From Aromatoleum anaerobium (lineage in GTDB: Bacteria > Pseudomonadota > Gammaproteobacteria > Burkholderiales > Rhodocyclaceae): a DNA stretch of 64,000 nucleotides. Location: contig NZ_WTVG02000040.1 in NCBI RefSeq assembly GCF_012910705.2, positions 1,240,001 through 1,304,000 on the forward strand, read 5' to 3'. Numbering within the stretch: the stretch's first letter is position 1; each line of letters opens with the position of its first letter. Made by a program: the position numbers and the translations under genes. Positions 55,880 through 64,000 of this stretch are shown one piece after another. The notes below the pieces were generated by a model, which saw only the letters and a program-made list of their open reading frames with translations, was not told where the DNA came from and did not search any database.

Positions 55880-57013
55880 ATGGAACGCGATCAGGCCCTG
55901 AAGTTCATGCACGACCTGCTGCGGCTGATGGTGCAGAAAAACGGCTCGGACCTCTTCATCACCGCCGGTTTTCCGCCAGCGATCAAGGTGGACGGGCGCG
56001 TCACGCCGCAGTCGAACCAGACGCTGACGGCGCAGCACACGACCGAACTCGCGCGCGCGATCATGAACGACCGCCAGGCGGCCGAGTTCGAGTCGACGAA
56101 GGAATGCAACTTCGCGATCTCGCCGCCGGGCGTCGGGCGCTTCCGCGCCAACGCGTTCATCCAGCAAGGCAAGGTCGGCCTCGTGCTGCGCACGATTGCG
56201 CAGACGATCCCGAACTTCGACGAGCTCGGCATGCCGCCGGTGCTGCGCGACATCGCGATGGCCAAGCGCGGGCTGGTGATCTTCGTCGGCGGCACCGGCA
56301 CCGGCAAGACGACCTCGCTCGCGGCGATGGTCGACTTCCGCAACGAACACTCCTACGGCCACATCATCACCGTCGAGGACCCGATCGAATACGTGCATCA
56401 GCACAAGAACTGCATCGTCACGCAGCGCGAGATCGGCATCGACACCGACAATTGGGAAGCGGCGCTGAAGAACACGCTGCGCCAGGCGCCCGACGTGATC
56501 CTGATGGGCGAAATCCGCGACCGCGAGACGATGGACTACGCGATCGCGTTTGCCGAAACCGGCCACCTGTGCCTGGCGACGCTGCACGCGAACAGCGCCA
56601 ACCAGGCGATCGACCGGATCATCAATTTCTTCCCCGAAGACCGCCGCCCGCAGCTGCTGATGGACCTGTCGCTGAACCTGCGCGGGCTGATCTCGCAGCG
56701 CCTGCTGCCGCTCAAGGAGCGCAAGGGGCGCGTGCCGGCGGTCGAGGTGCTGCTGAACTCGCCGCTGATCGCCGACCTGATCTTCAAGGGTGAAGTGCCG
56801 GGGATCAAGGAGGTCATGAAGCGCTCGCGCGAGCTCGGCATGCAGACGTTCGACCAGAGCCTGTTCGACCTCTACGAGGAAGATCGGATCAGCTACGAGG
56901 ACGCGCTGCGCAACGCCGACTCGGTCAACGATCTGCGCCTGCAGATCAAGCTCAACAGCAAGCACGGCGACAAGGACCTGGTGTCGGGCATCCAGCACCT
57001 CGACATCGTGTGA
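55880..57013 (+). CDS. pilU: Type IV pilus accessory retraction ATPase PilU
   Basis: 377 residues, a PilT paralogue. Walker A FVGGTGTGKTTSLAAM, VEDPIEYVHQHKNC, ILMGEIRDRETMDYAI, GHLCLATLHANSANQAIDRI and an extended C terminus typical of PilU. PilU assists PilT under load. It starts 116 bases after pilT, probably in the same transcript. Confidence 0.95.
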   Translation: MERDQALKFMHDLLRLMVQKNGSDLFITAGFPPAIKVDGRVTPQSNQTLTAQHTTELARAIMNDRQAAEFESTKECNFAISPPGVGRFRANAFIQQGKVGLVLRTIAQTIPNFDELGMPPVLRDIAMAKRGLVIFVGGTGTGKTTSLAAMVDFRNEHSYGHIITVEDPIEYVHQHKNCIVTQREIGIDTDNWEAALKNTLRQAPDVILMGEIRDRETMDYAIAFAETGHLCLATLHANSANQAIDRIINFFPEDRRPQLLMDLSLNLRGLISQRLLPLKERKGRVPAVEVLLNSPLIADLIFKGEVPGIKEVMKRSRELGMQTFDQSLFDLYEEDRISYEDALRNADSVNDLRLQIKLNSKHGDKDLVSGIQHLDIV

Positions 57014-57054
57014 AGCGTCCGGCCTCCGGGCCGCTGCCTCCGCAGGCCGCGCGC

Positions 57055-58215
57055 CTACTCGCCGCCGGCCGGCTTGCGCCGCATGCTGCCGGCAACCATG
57101 CGGTATTCGAACAGCCGGCACTCGAGCGCGCCGTTGAACAGCGGCGTGCGCTTGCTGGCCTTGAGCCCGATCAGTTTGGGCAGCGCCGGGTCGGCCGTGA
57201 GGAAATAGCAGCGCCAGCCGCTCCAGCGCTGCTTCAGCGCGTCGCCGAACTGCGGATACAGCGCCGCCAGCTCTTCCGCCTCGCCGATGCGCACGCCATA
57301 GGGCGGATTGGTCACCAGCACGCCCGACTGCGCCGGCGGTTCGAGCTTGAGGAAATCGGCGCGGTCGAGGACGACGCAATCGCCGAGCCCCGCCGACTGC
57401 AGGTTGACGCGGCTGCGCCGCACCTGCTCGCCGACGATATCCGAGCCGTATATCTTCAGCCGCCGCGGCGGCTGGCGACGTGCCTCGGCCGCCTGCCGGA
57501 TGCTTGCCCAGGCCGCGCGATCGAGATGACGGAAGCGCTCGAACGCGAAGCCGCGACCGAGCCCCGGCGCGATGTCCAGCGCGATCTGCGCTGCCTCGAT
57601 GAGGAAAGTGCCGCTGCCGCACATCGGATCGAGCAGCGCTTCGCCCGGCTGCCACCCCGACAGGCGCAGGATGCCGGCGGCAAGGTTTTCCTTCAGCGGC
57701 GCTTCGACGGCGGCCGGCTTGAAGCCGCGCTTGTACAGCGGCTCGCCGGAGGTATCGAGATACAGCGTGACGCGGTCGCGCGTCAGGAAGGCGTGGATGC
57801 GGATGGCCGGATTCGCGGTGTCGACGCTCGGGCGCTTGCCGGTCACGGTGCGGAAGTGATCGCACACCGCGTCCTTGATGCGCAACGTGATGAATTCGAG
57901 GCTTTTCAGCGGCGACTGCTTCGCCGTGACATGGATGCGGATCGTGTCGTCGACGGTGAACCACTTCGCCCAGGTCACGCCGTAGGCGAGGCGATAGATG
58001 TCCTCCTCGCTCTGGTAGCGCCCCTCGGCGAGGCGCCACATGACGCGGGTCGCGAGGCGGCTCTCGAGGTTGGCGCGGTAGCACACGCGCCAGTCGCCGG
58101 AAAAACCGACCCCGCCGTGGGTCGGCGCGATCGAAGCGGCGCCGAGCGTCGCGAGTTCCTCGGCGAGCGCCGGCTCGAGGCCGCGCGGACAGGGGGAAAA
58201 AAAGGATTCGGACAT
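57055..58215 (-). CDS. THUMP-domain rRNA methyltransferase (RlmL N-terminal type)
   Basis: 386 residues. An N-terminal THUMP RNA-binding domain (FFSPCPRGLEPALAEELATLG, then the VHVTAKQSP region) is followed by a Rossmann methyltransferase with LLDPMCGSGTFLIEAAQIA near residue 195 and the N2-guanine motif VTNPPYGVRIGE near residue 305. It resembles the RlmL half of E. coli RlmKL, which makes m2G2445 in 23S rRNA; the RlmK half is absent. ATG 58215 (MSESFFSPC) is preferred to 58299 by family length. Confidence 0.9.
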   Translation of the reverse strand: MSESFFSPCPRGLEPALAEELATLGAASIAPTHGGVGFSGDWRVCYRANLESRLATRVMWRLAEGRYQSEEDIYRLAYGVTWAKWFTVDDTIRIHVTAKQSPLKSLEFITLRIKDAVCDHFRTVTGKRPSVDTANPAIRIHAFLTRDRVTLYLDTSGEPLYKRGFKPAAVEAPLKENLAAGILRLSGWQPGEALLDPMCGSGTFLIEAAQIALDIAPGLGRGFAFERFRHLDRAAWASIRQAAEARRQPPRRLKIYGSDIVGEQVRRSRVNLQSAGLGDCVVLDRADFLKLEPPAQSGVLVTNPPYGVRIGEAEELAALYPQFGDALKQRWSGWRCYFLTADPALPKLIGLKASKRTPLFNGALECRLFEYRMVAGSMRRKPAGGE

Positions 58216-58336
58216 ATCGGGGACCGCGACGGGAAAGGGAAGGGAAAGAAAGGAAAGGGAATCGGAAAGGATGCGACGCATCGGGCGGCGCGGCGGCAAA
58301 GCGATCGTGCGACCGCCTCGCCGCCGGCACTGTACG

Positions 58337-58759
58337 TCAGAACGGCTTCAACACCGCGAGAAAGACGACCGCGAACAGCACCAGCACCGGCACTTCGTTG
58401 AACACCCTGAACCAGACATGGCTGCGGGTGTTGCGGCCGGCGGCGAAATCCCGCATCAGTTTGCCGCAGTACAGGTGGTACGCGACGAGGAACAGCACCA
58501 GCATCGTTTTCGCATGCAGCCAGCCGCCGATCGCGATCCTGTCGCCGAAGCCGAACCACAGCCAGAAGCCGAGGCCGACCGCGAGGATGCCGAGCGGCGT
58601 CATGAACCGGTACAGCTTGTATTCCATCAGCGCGAGGCGCTCGCGCGTCGCCGCGTCCTCGACCATCGCATGGTTCACGAACAGGCGCGGCAGATAGAAC
58701 AGCCCGGCGAACCAGCTCACGACGAACGTGATGTGCAGCGCCTTGACCACCAGCATCAA
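58337..58759 (-). CDS. hemJ: HemJ-type protoporphyrinogen oxidase
   Basis: 140 residues with four membrane helices: VKALHITFVVSWFAGLFYLPRLFV carries the conserved His, then FWLWFGFGD, the WLHAKTMLVLFLVAYHLYCGK segment with a second His, and VPVLVLFAVVFLAVLKPF. HemJ oxidises protoporphyrinogen IX in bacteria without HemG or HemY. Its start overlaps the stop of the upstream SDR gene as ATGA. Confidence 0.9.
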   Translation of the reverse strand: MMLVVKALHITFVVSWFAGLFYLPRLFVNHAMVEDAATRERLALMEYKLYRFMTPLGILAVGLGFWLWFGFGDRIAIGGWLHAKTMLVLFLVAYHLYCGKLMRDFAAGRNTRSHVWFRVFNEVPVLVLFAVVFLAVLKPF

Positions 58760-59643
58760 ATGTTTCCTCCGCGATCGTTGCGTGCCGCGGCGAACCCTTC
58801 GCGCACGGTCGGGTATTTCAGGCGCACGCGCAATTCGCGCCGGATGCGCTCGTTCGACAAACGGCGCGACTCCGACATGAACGACAGCGCCATCGGCGAG
58901 AGGGCCGCGGCAATGTCGTCCCGGCTCATGCGCGGCGGCCGCGGAACGCCAAAAAAATCCGCGGCGAAGTCGAAATAGTCCCCCATCTTCATGCTCGTAT
59001 CATCGACCGCGTTATACACCCGCCCCGGGCGTCCGCGAAAGATCGCGACACAGGCGAGCTGTGCGAGGTCATCGGCATGAATGTGGTGGGTATGCACGTC
59101 CTGCTCTGCCAGCAGCACCGGCTCGCCCCGCTGCAGGCGAGCGAGCGGCAGGCGGTCGGCGGCATAAATGCCGGGCGCGCGCAGGATGCTGACGGCAACT
59201 GCGCAGCGGCGCCCGAAACGCCTCAGGCGGCGCTCGGCGTCGACGCGGCGCCGTGCCCGATCGGTCCGCGGCGCGCAACGGCTCGCCTCGCCGACCCACG
59301 CGCCGCCGCAGTCGCCATAGACGCCCGTCGTACTTATGTATATGACCCGCTGTGGTAGACTCGGCCGCTGCGCCAGCGCTGCCAGCAGCCATGCGGTACG
59401 CGGGTCCTGGAGTCCGGCGCCCGGAGGCGGGGCGAAATGCAGGACCGTGTCGGCGATCCCGGCCAGTCGTGCGAGGCTGCGCCGGTCGTCGAGATCCGCG
59501 AGCAACGGGATCGCGCCGCGGGAGCGGAGCGCCGCGCACGCGGTCGGGCTGCGCGTCACGGCATATACCCGGAAGCGTTTCGCCAGCCACGGAATCGCCC
59601 GCATGGCAACGTCACCGCTGCCGACGATCAATATTCTCTTCAT
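58756..59643 (-). CDS. NAD-dependent epimerase/dehydratase-like SDR protein (YeeZ type)
   Basis: 295 residues. Start ILIVGSGDVAMRAIPWLAK (dinucleotide loop, GxGxxA variant), VYAVTRSP, VLHFAPPPGAG, YISTTGVYGDCGG with the catalytic-type Thr/Tyr, ILRAPGIYAADRLPL and HHIHADDLA. It resembles atypical SDRs such as YeeZ; the substrate is unknown. It lies upstream of hemJ with a 4-base overlap and is divergent from the flavin reductase. Confidence 0.83.
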   Translation of the reverse strand: MKRILIVGSGDVAMRAIPWLAKRFRVYAVTRSPTACAALRSRGAIPLLADLDDRRSLARLAGIADTVLHFAPPPGAGLQDPRTAWLLAALAQRPSLPQRVIYISTTGVYGDCGGAWVGEASRCAPRTDRARRRVDAERRLRRFGRRCAVAVSILRAPGIYAADRLPLARLQRGEPVLLAEQDVHTHHIHADDLAQLACVAIFRGRPGRVYNAVDDTSMKMGDYFDFAADFFGVPRPPRMSRDDIAAALSPMALSFMSESRRLSNERIRRELRVRLKYPTVREGFAAARNDRGGNI

Positions 59644-59664
59644 GTCTTAATTATCTCACGCCCG

Positions 59665-60690
59665 ATGCCGTTCCAGATTTCACTCGAGCCTGACGGACAG
59701 CGCTTCACCGCCGAAGACGACCAGACCATTCTCGACGCGGCGCTCGCGGCCGGACTGCTGCTTCCGCACGGCTGCCGGGACGGCGCGTGCGGCGCATGCA
59801 AGGGGCGGGTGCTCAGCGGCGAGGTGGACATCGGCCAGGTTTCGCCGAGCGCGCTGCCCGACGCGGAGCGCGCTGCCGGCCTCGCGCTGTTCTGCCGCGC
59901 CCGCGCCCGCAGCGATCTCGTCCTTGAAGCGCGCAACGTGCGCCGCGCCGGCGACATCCCGGTCAGGAAGCTGCCGTGTCGCGTGCAGCGCCTGCGCCGC
60001 GTGGCTCACGACGTGATGATCGTCGAGGTGAAGCTGCCGGCCAGCGAGACTTTCCGCTTCCGTGCCGGCCAGTACATCGACTTCATCCTCGCCGGCGGCG
60101 GCCGCCGCAGCTTCTCGATCGCCAATGCGCCGGAGGATGCCGATCACCTCGAACTGCACGTCCGGCACGTGCCCGGCGGACAATTCACCGACCACGTGTT
60201 CAACGCGATGAAAGAGCGCGACATCCTGCGCTTCGAAGGCCCGCTCGGCAGCTTCGGCCTGCACGAAGGCTCCAGCGGACCGACGGTGCTGATCGCGGGC
60301 GGCACCGGGTTCGCGCCGATCAAGAGCATCGTCGAGCACGCGATCCGCACCGGAGAACGACGTCCGATAACGTTGTATTGGGGCGCGCGCGACCGCGCCG
60401 GTCTTTACCTCGACGACCTGGCCCGCTCATGGGAATCGCTGCTGCCCGGCTTCCGGTACGTTCCGGTCCTCTCCGAACCCGGCCCAGGCGACTCGTGGAA
60501 CGGGCGAACGGGTCTCGTCCACCACGCCGTGATGCAGGACCTCCCCGATCTCTCCGCCCATGAAGTGTATGCCTGCGGCGCTCCGGCGATGATCGACGCG
60601 GCGCGCCGGGACCTCGTCGCCGAGCGCCACCTGCGCGCAGAGACTTTCTTCTCCGACGCATTCACCTTCGCTTCCGACGCGGGCCGCTGA
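59665..60690 (+). CDS. 2Fe-2S / FAD / NAD(P)H reductase (CDP-6-deoxy-glucoseen reductase-like)
   Basis: 341 residues in three domains: plant-type ferredoxin with CRDGACGACKGRV and ALFC cysteines (residues 35-75), FAD domain with RRSFSIANAP near residue 150, and NAD domain with LIAGGTGFAPIKS near residue 210 and CGAPAMIDAA at the end. It transfers electrons from NAD(P)H to an acceptor protein. The best-named relatives are AscD/RfbI and oxygenase reductases, and the partner is not in view. ATG 59665 begins MPFQISLEP; longer frames lack homology. Confidence 0.88.
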   Translation: MPFQISLEPDGQRFTAEDDQTILDAALAAGLLLPHGCRDGACGACKGRVLSGEVDIGQVSPSALPDAERAAGLALFCRARARSDLVLEARNVRRAGDIPVRKLPCRVQRLRRVAHDVMIVEVKLPASETFRFRAGQYIDFILAGGGRRSFSIANAPEDADHLELHVRHVPGGQFTDHVFNAMKERDILRFEGPLGSFGLHEGSSGPTVLIAGGTGFAPIKSIVEHAIRTGERRPITLYWGARDRAGLYLDDLARSWESLLPGFRYVPVLSEPGPGDSWNGRTGLVHHAVMQDLPDLSAHEVYACGAPAMIDAARRDLVAERHLRAETFFSDAFTFASDAGR

Positions 60691-60694
60691 GACG

Positions 60695-61831
60695 ATGGCC
60701 GAGACTGCCTTTCTCACGCGCGAACCGGTCGTCAACCGCAACCGGGCGATCACCGCGAACCGCTTGATTGCCCATGGCCCGCATATCGCCGCCGTGGTGG
60801 AAATGCTCAACGGACTCGGCGAGACGTGGCCGACGCATCACCCCGTTTTCCTCTGCCTCGGCAAACTCGTGCCGATGCCGGAGCTGATGAAGTGGCAGGC
60901 GCCGACGAACGCGATGATCGAGATTCCGGTGCAGGCCCTCGCCCATCCGCAGACCCAGGCCCTGCTGCCGCAGCTGCGCGAAGCCGGCGTCAGCGTATGC
61001 CTGAGCTGGTTCTCGCCGGGAACGCCTGTGCCGGCCGGCTACGACTGGCGCTTCGTCCTGATGGACAGCAGGAAGCATCAGGCCTCGTCGGGTTCGCCCG
61101 GCATTGCCCTCGCGTGGGGGCTGCCCCATGTCGACGCCTTCGGGCAGGCCGTCCAGGCCGGCTACGACGGCGCCTCCGGCTGGTTCTTCCTGCACGGCAA
61201 TCAGCCGCCGAAGCAGCTGTCGCCGGCGCACGCGCAACTTGTCCGGCTGATCGGGCTGGTGCGCCACAACGCCGACATCCGCGAGATCGAGGCCGTGCTG
61301 CGCCAGGACGTCGCGGTTTCCTACAAGCTGTTGCGCTACATCAACTCCGCCGGATTCGGGCTGATGTGCGAGATCCAGTCCTTCCGCCACGCGGTCAGCA
61401 TCCTGGGCTACGCGAAACTGCACAAATGGCTGTCGTTGCTGCTGGTCACCGCGAACCGCGACCCGGGCGCGCCGGCGATGATGCAGACGTCGATTTCGCG
61501 CGGCCGGTTCATGGAGGAGATCGGCGCGTCGTTCTTCGACAAGTCCGAGCGTGACAACCTGTTCATCACGGGCGCATTTTCGCTGCTCGACGTCATGCTC
61601 GGGACGTCGATGCAGAGCCTGCTCGAGGAGATGAGCCTTCCCGCCGCGGTCAGCGACGCGCTGCTTCTGGATCAGGGCGCCTATGCGCCTTTCCTGAAGC
61701 TGGCGAAAAAGTGCGAAAGCTTCGACCCTGCGGCGTTGCAGAAGCAGGCGGCGGAACTGCAGATCGCTCCGGAGCAGCTCAACCGCGCAATCGTCGGCGC
61801 GCTGGGCTTCGCGGACAGCCTGCAGGCTTGA
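60695..61831 (+). CDS. HDOD-domain signalling protein with degenerate EAL-like N terminus
   Basis: 378 residues. The N-terminal part (FLTREPVVNRNRAITANRLI, then PTNAMIEIPV) aligns in outline with the EAL half of YuxH-type proteins, but the EAL, metal and loop-6 motifs are missing, so no phosphodiesterase activity is expected. From about residue 185 the HDOD domain follows (LIGLVRHNADIREIEAVL, VSYKLLRYINSAGFG, SFRHAVSILGYAKLHKWL). Such proteins act in signalling scaffolds. It starts 4 bases after the reductase gene. Confidence 0.82.
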   Translation: MAETAFLTREPVVNRNRAITANRLIAHGPHIAAVVEMLNGLGETWPTHHPVFLCLGKLVPMPELMKWQAPTNAMIEIPVQALAHPQTQALLPQLREAGVSVCLSWFSPGTPVPAGYDWRFVLMDSRKHQASSGSPGIALAWGLPHVDAFGQAVQAGYDGASGWFFLHGNQPPKQLSPAHAQLVRLIGLVRHNADIREIEAVLRQDVAVSYKLLRYINSAGFGLMCEIQSFRHAVSILGYAKLHKWLSLLLVTANRDPGAPAMMQTSISRGRFMEEIGASFFDKSERDNLFITGAFSLLDVMLGTSMQSLLEEMSLPAAVSDALLLDQGAYAPFLKLAKKCESFDPAALQKQAAELQIAPEQLNRAIVGALGFADSLQA

Positions 61832-61989
61832 GCGGCCCGCAGCCCGAGGGCACTCTCCCCCTGTCGGCAGCGTCCGCAGACGCAGGATCAGGCATGCGTT
61901 AGTCGTTCCCGCAGGCATTCGGTCACATCGCGCGCAACGCGTCGCCCCTAGAATGCCCCATTGTCCCGACAAAAGCGCCCGGCCACCCG

Positions 61990-63984
61990 ATGACGGTCCT
62001 GTCCGAGCAAGGCCTCTTCCCTGTCCGTTCTTTCGCCCCCCTGGCCGAGCACCGGGAGGGGGCGCTGCGGCTGCTCGTTCCCGACGCGCCCGACTGGGAC
62101 GAGCTCGCGTCGCTGATCCTGCGCGACCCGGCCCTGCTGTGTGCGATTTTCGCCGCCGCCCCGCTGCCGCCGCCCCAGCGCCTCGCCTCGACACTGCGCG
62201 TCGAACTCTCGCAGCGGCTGCAGATCCTCGGTGCCAGCGTGCTGCGTGCCTGGCTGCTGCAGCTCGCATGGAGCGCGGCCCCTGTCGATCGCGATGCCCG
62301 CCTGCGCTACGGCGAGGCCCTGATGGGGGCTGAATGCGCGCTCCATCTCGCCCTGGAAACCCGCTACCCGTATCCGGACGAAGCCTATCTCGCCGGCCTG
62401 TGGCACCCGTTCGGAGCGACCGTCGCCCACCGCTGCGGGCTCGCCGGCCCGCTTGCCGACGCGCTGGCATTCGACCACCCGCTGGAAGAAGCCGTGCTGT
62501 CCGCCCATCCGCTCGTGCCCCTGCTGCGGACGGCGCGCCGGCTCGCCCGCGAGGGCTGGGAACGCGAGTTGCCAAGCCTCGTGCGGATGTGCGGCTTGGC
62601 GGTCGAGACGCTCCTGAGCCTGCGTACCGACGTCGGCTTCCTGGTGCGGCAGTCCTCGGCCCCGCCGGCGCTGACCGACGCGATGGTCGACGAACCGGGC
62701 GGCGAGCGGACCGGCGGCGGTGCGCGGGTTGTTGCCAGACCGGGGGCCTCTTGCGGATCGGGCCTTGATGCGGTGCTCGACACGGCGCTGTCCGGACTGC
62801 TGCGGACCGCCTTCATGGACCTCGACCCGCAACGCGTCGCGGAGCGCCTCGCCATGGCGCTTCGCCTGCTGTGCGGAAACGATGCGGATGCGGTATTGGT
62901 GGTCGCCGCCGACGAGCACGGCATCCTCCAGGCGCTGCCGCTGGGCGCGGGGCAGGACATTGCGCAAGCGTACGGCGAACTGCGCCTGCGCCTCGAGGAC
63001 GAAGCCAGCATCATCGCGCTGGCGGCCCGCACGGCAAGCCCTTCGTCATGTTTCCCGCGCTCCGGCGTGCCGCCGCGGAGCGTCCACGACTGGCACATCG
63101 TGCGCTGGCTCGGCCGGGAAGGGATCCGCTGCGTACCCTTGGGGTTGAAGGACGGCGCGGGCGTTGCCGTCATCGCAGCCGACGAGCGCAGCCCGCTGGC
63201 GCCCGCGGCGGCCCGCATCCTGGCCGAACTCGCGACCGCCGCTGCGCGGGCCCTGCGCGACCTCGACCAGCGGCAGAGCGCTCGCGCCGAAGCCGAAGAA
63301 CGCATCGAGGCGCATCATCGCGAACATGTCCGACGCATCGTCCACGAGGCGCGCAACCCTCTCACCGTCATCAAGAGTTACCTCGGCATCGTCGCCCAGC
63401 GCCATCCGGGCGCCAGCGGACTCGCCGGGGAAATGGACGCGCTGCACGGCGAGCTGGACCGCATCGCCGACCTTCTGCAGCGGGCAGCCGAGACTCCGGC
63501 TGCCGAATCCGAACCCGCACGCTGCCGCGTCCCCGAACTGCTGCAGGAACTCCACGGCCTGTACGGCGAATCCCTGTTCGCCCGGCGCGGCATCCGGTTC
63601 GAGCTGCGCGCCGCAGCCGCTCTGCCTGCTGCCGCAATCCCGGGTTCGGCGCTCCGCCAGGTGCTGTTGAACCTGTTCCGCAATGCGGCCGAGGCCCTTC
63701 ACCCGGGCGGCCGCTTCTCGGTTGCCGTTCCCGGGCAGGTGCTTGCAAACGGCAGGCAATGCCTTGAAATCCGCCTGATCGACAACGGCCCCGGCCTGCC
63801 CCCGGAGCGGCTCGCGGATCTTTTCAGCCCCCGTCCGAGCGGCAAGGGCAGCGGCCACGACGGCATCGGCCTGTCGATCGTCCGTGAAATCCTCGAACAA
63901 TGGCACGGCCTGATCCTCTGCCGCAGCCAGGCCGGCAGCGGCACCAGCTTCCAATTGCTGTTACCTCTGGATACAAACACCTGA
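61990..63984 (+). CDS. HDOD-GAF-like histidine kinase
   Basis: 664 residues. An N-terminal HDOD-like domain (LILRDPALLCAIFAAA, LQILGASVLRAWLLQLAW, AYLAGLWHPFGATVAHRCGL), a GAF-like region (about 265-430) and a kinase core: RRIVHEARNPLTVIKSYLGIV with the phospho-His near residue 455, LLNLFRNAAEAL (N box), IDNGPGLPPERL and DGIGLSIVREIL. No receiver gene follows before the window end. The tandem with the previous HDOD gene suggests joint signalling. A TAGAAT at 61949 may be the -10. Confidence 0.87.
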   Translation: MTVLSEQGLFPVRSFAPLAEHREGALRLLVPDAPDWDELASLILRDPALLCAIFAAAPLPPPQRLASTLRVELSQRLQILGASVLRAWLLQLAWSAAPVDRDARLRYGEALMGAECALHLALETRYPYPDEAYLAGLWHPFGATVAHRCGLAGPLADALAFDHPLEEAVLSAHPLVPLLRTARRLAREGWERELPSLVRMCGLAVETLLSLRTDVGFLVRQSSAPPALTDAMVDEPGGERTGGGARVVARPGASCGSGLDAVLDTALSGLLRTAFMDLDPQRVAERLAMALRLLCGNDADAVLVVAADEHGILQALPLGAGQDIAQAYGELRLRLEDEASIIALAARTASPSSCFPRSGVPPRSVHDWHIVRWLGREGIRCVPLGLKDGAGVAVIAADERSPLAPAAARILAELATAAARALRDLDQRQSARAEAEERIEAHHREHVRRIVHEARNPLTVIKSYLGIVAQRHPGASGLAGEMDALHGELDRIADLLQRAAETPAAESEPARCRVPELLQELHGLYGESLFARRGIRFELRAAAALPAAAIPGSALRQVLLNLFRNAAEALHPGGRFSVAVPGQVLANGRQCLEIRLIDNGPGLPPERLADLFSPRPSGKGSGHDGIGLSIVREILEQWHGLILCRSQAGSGTSFQLLLPLDTNT

Positions 63985-64000
63985 ACTGAGGCATCATTGT

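Overview
The window is GC-rich, densely coding DNA from a Gram-negative bacterium. Protein character and gene order (twitching-motility Pil-Chp chemotaxis genes next to rubredoxin and hemL-thiE, a pyrR-pyrB-pyrC' operon, yggS-proC-yggT beside pilT-pilU) suggest a betaproteobacterium of the Azoarcus / Aromatoleum / Thauera type (Rhodocyclales). That assignment is an inference, since no rRNA or tRNA gene is present. I see no phage, transposase or CRISPR array.

Layout. 0-7.5 kb: two tandem DUF4399 secreted proteins (the first cut by the window edge), a hemerythrin-like protein, a zinc alcohol dehydrogenase with a small membrane protein, a BrkB membrane protein, an orphan HupK-like protein and a carbonic-anhydrase-like periplasmic protein that lacks one zinc ligand. 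7.6-11.4 kb: a yybP-ykoY (manganese) riboswitch before a GDT1-type exporter, then a TPP riboswitch before thiD-thiC. 11.5-12.8 kb: a small toxin-antitoxin spot with an intact mazEF-type pair behind a perfect palindrome and a vapBC-type locus whose toxin is reduced to its last codons. 12.8-24.6 kb: DUF2478, YkgJ, PhoX, UppP, an esterase, a methyltransferase, an RNase II-like protein, a frameshifted TonB-like gene, AroE, MtgA and MgtE. 24.7-27.8 kb: hemL, thiE and a second, divergent thiD on the minus strand, with a divergent rubredoxin gene. 27.9-36.6 kb: the pilG-H-I-J-chpA chemosensory operon. 36.6-40.4 kb: yqgE-ruvX-pyrR-pyrB-pyrC', with a catalytically dead dihydroorotase homologue.

40.5-52.1 kb is the most interesting part: a bufferin-type (copper-chelating RiPP) metallophore locus with unusual wiring. 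The maturation genes bufB (MNIO/DUF692) and bufC (DUF2063) form one unit. A precursor gene bufA1 (DUF2282) heads a second unit with DoxX, an NDH-2-like flavoprotein, 3-hydroxybutyrate dehydrogenase, a patatin, an acetoacetate decarboxylase-like protein, a second bufA-like precursor and a membrane nucleotide cyclase. Between them, on the opposite strand, lies an OmpR-family two-component system. Both bufB and bufA1 are preceded by the same tandem hexamer (YGTGAC-like) repeated with an exact 11-bp period, which is the spacing expected of an OmpR/PhoB-type operator. This suggests one regulon.

52.2-64 kb: yggU-yggT-proC-yggS (minus strand), pilT-pilU, an rRNA methyltransferase, HemJ, an SDR protein, a 2Fe-2S flavin reductase, and two HDOD-domain signalling proteins, the second fused to a histidine kinase.
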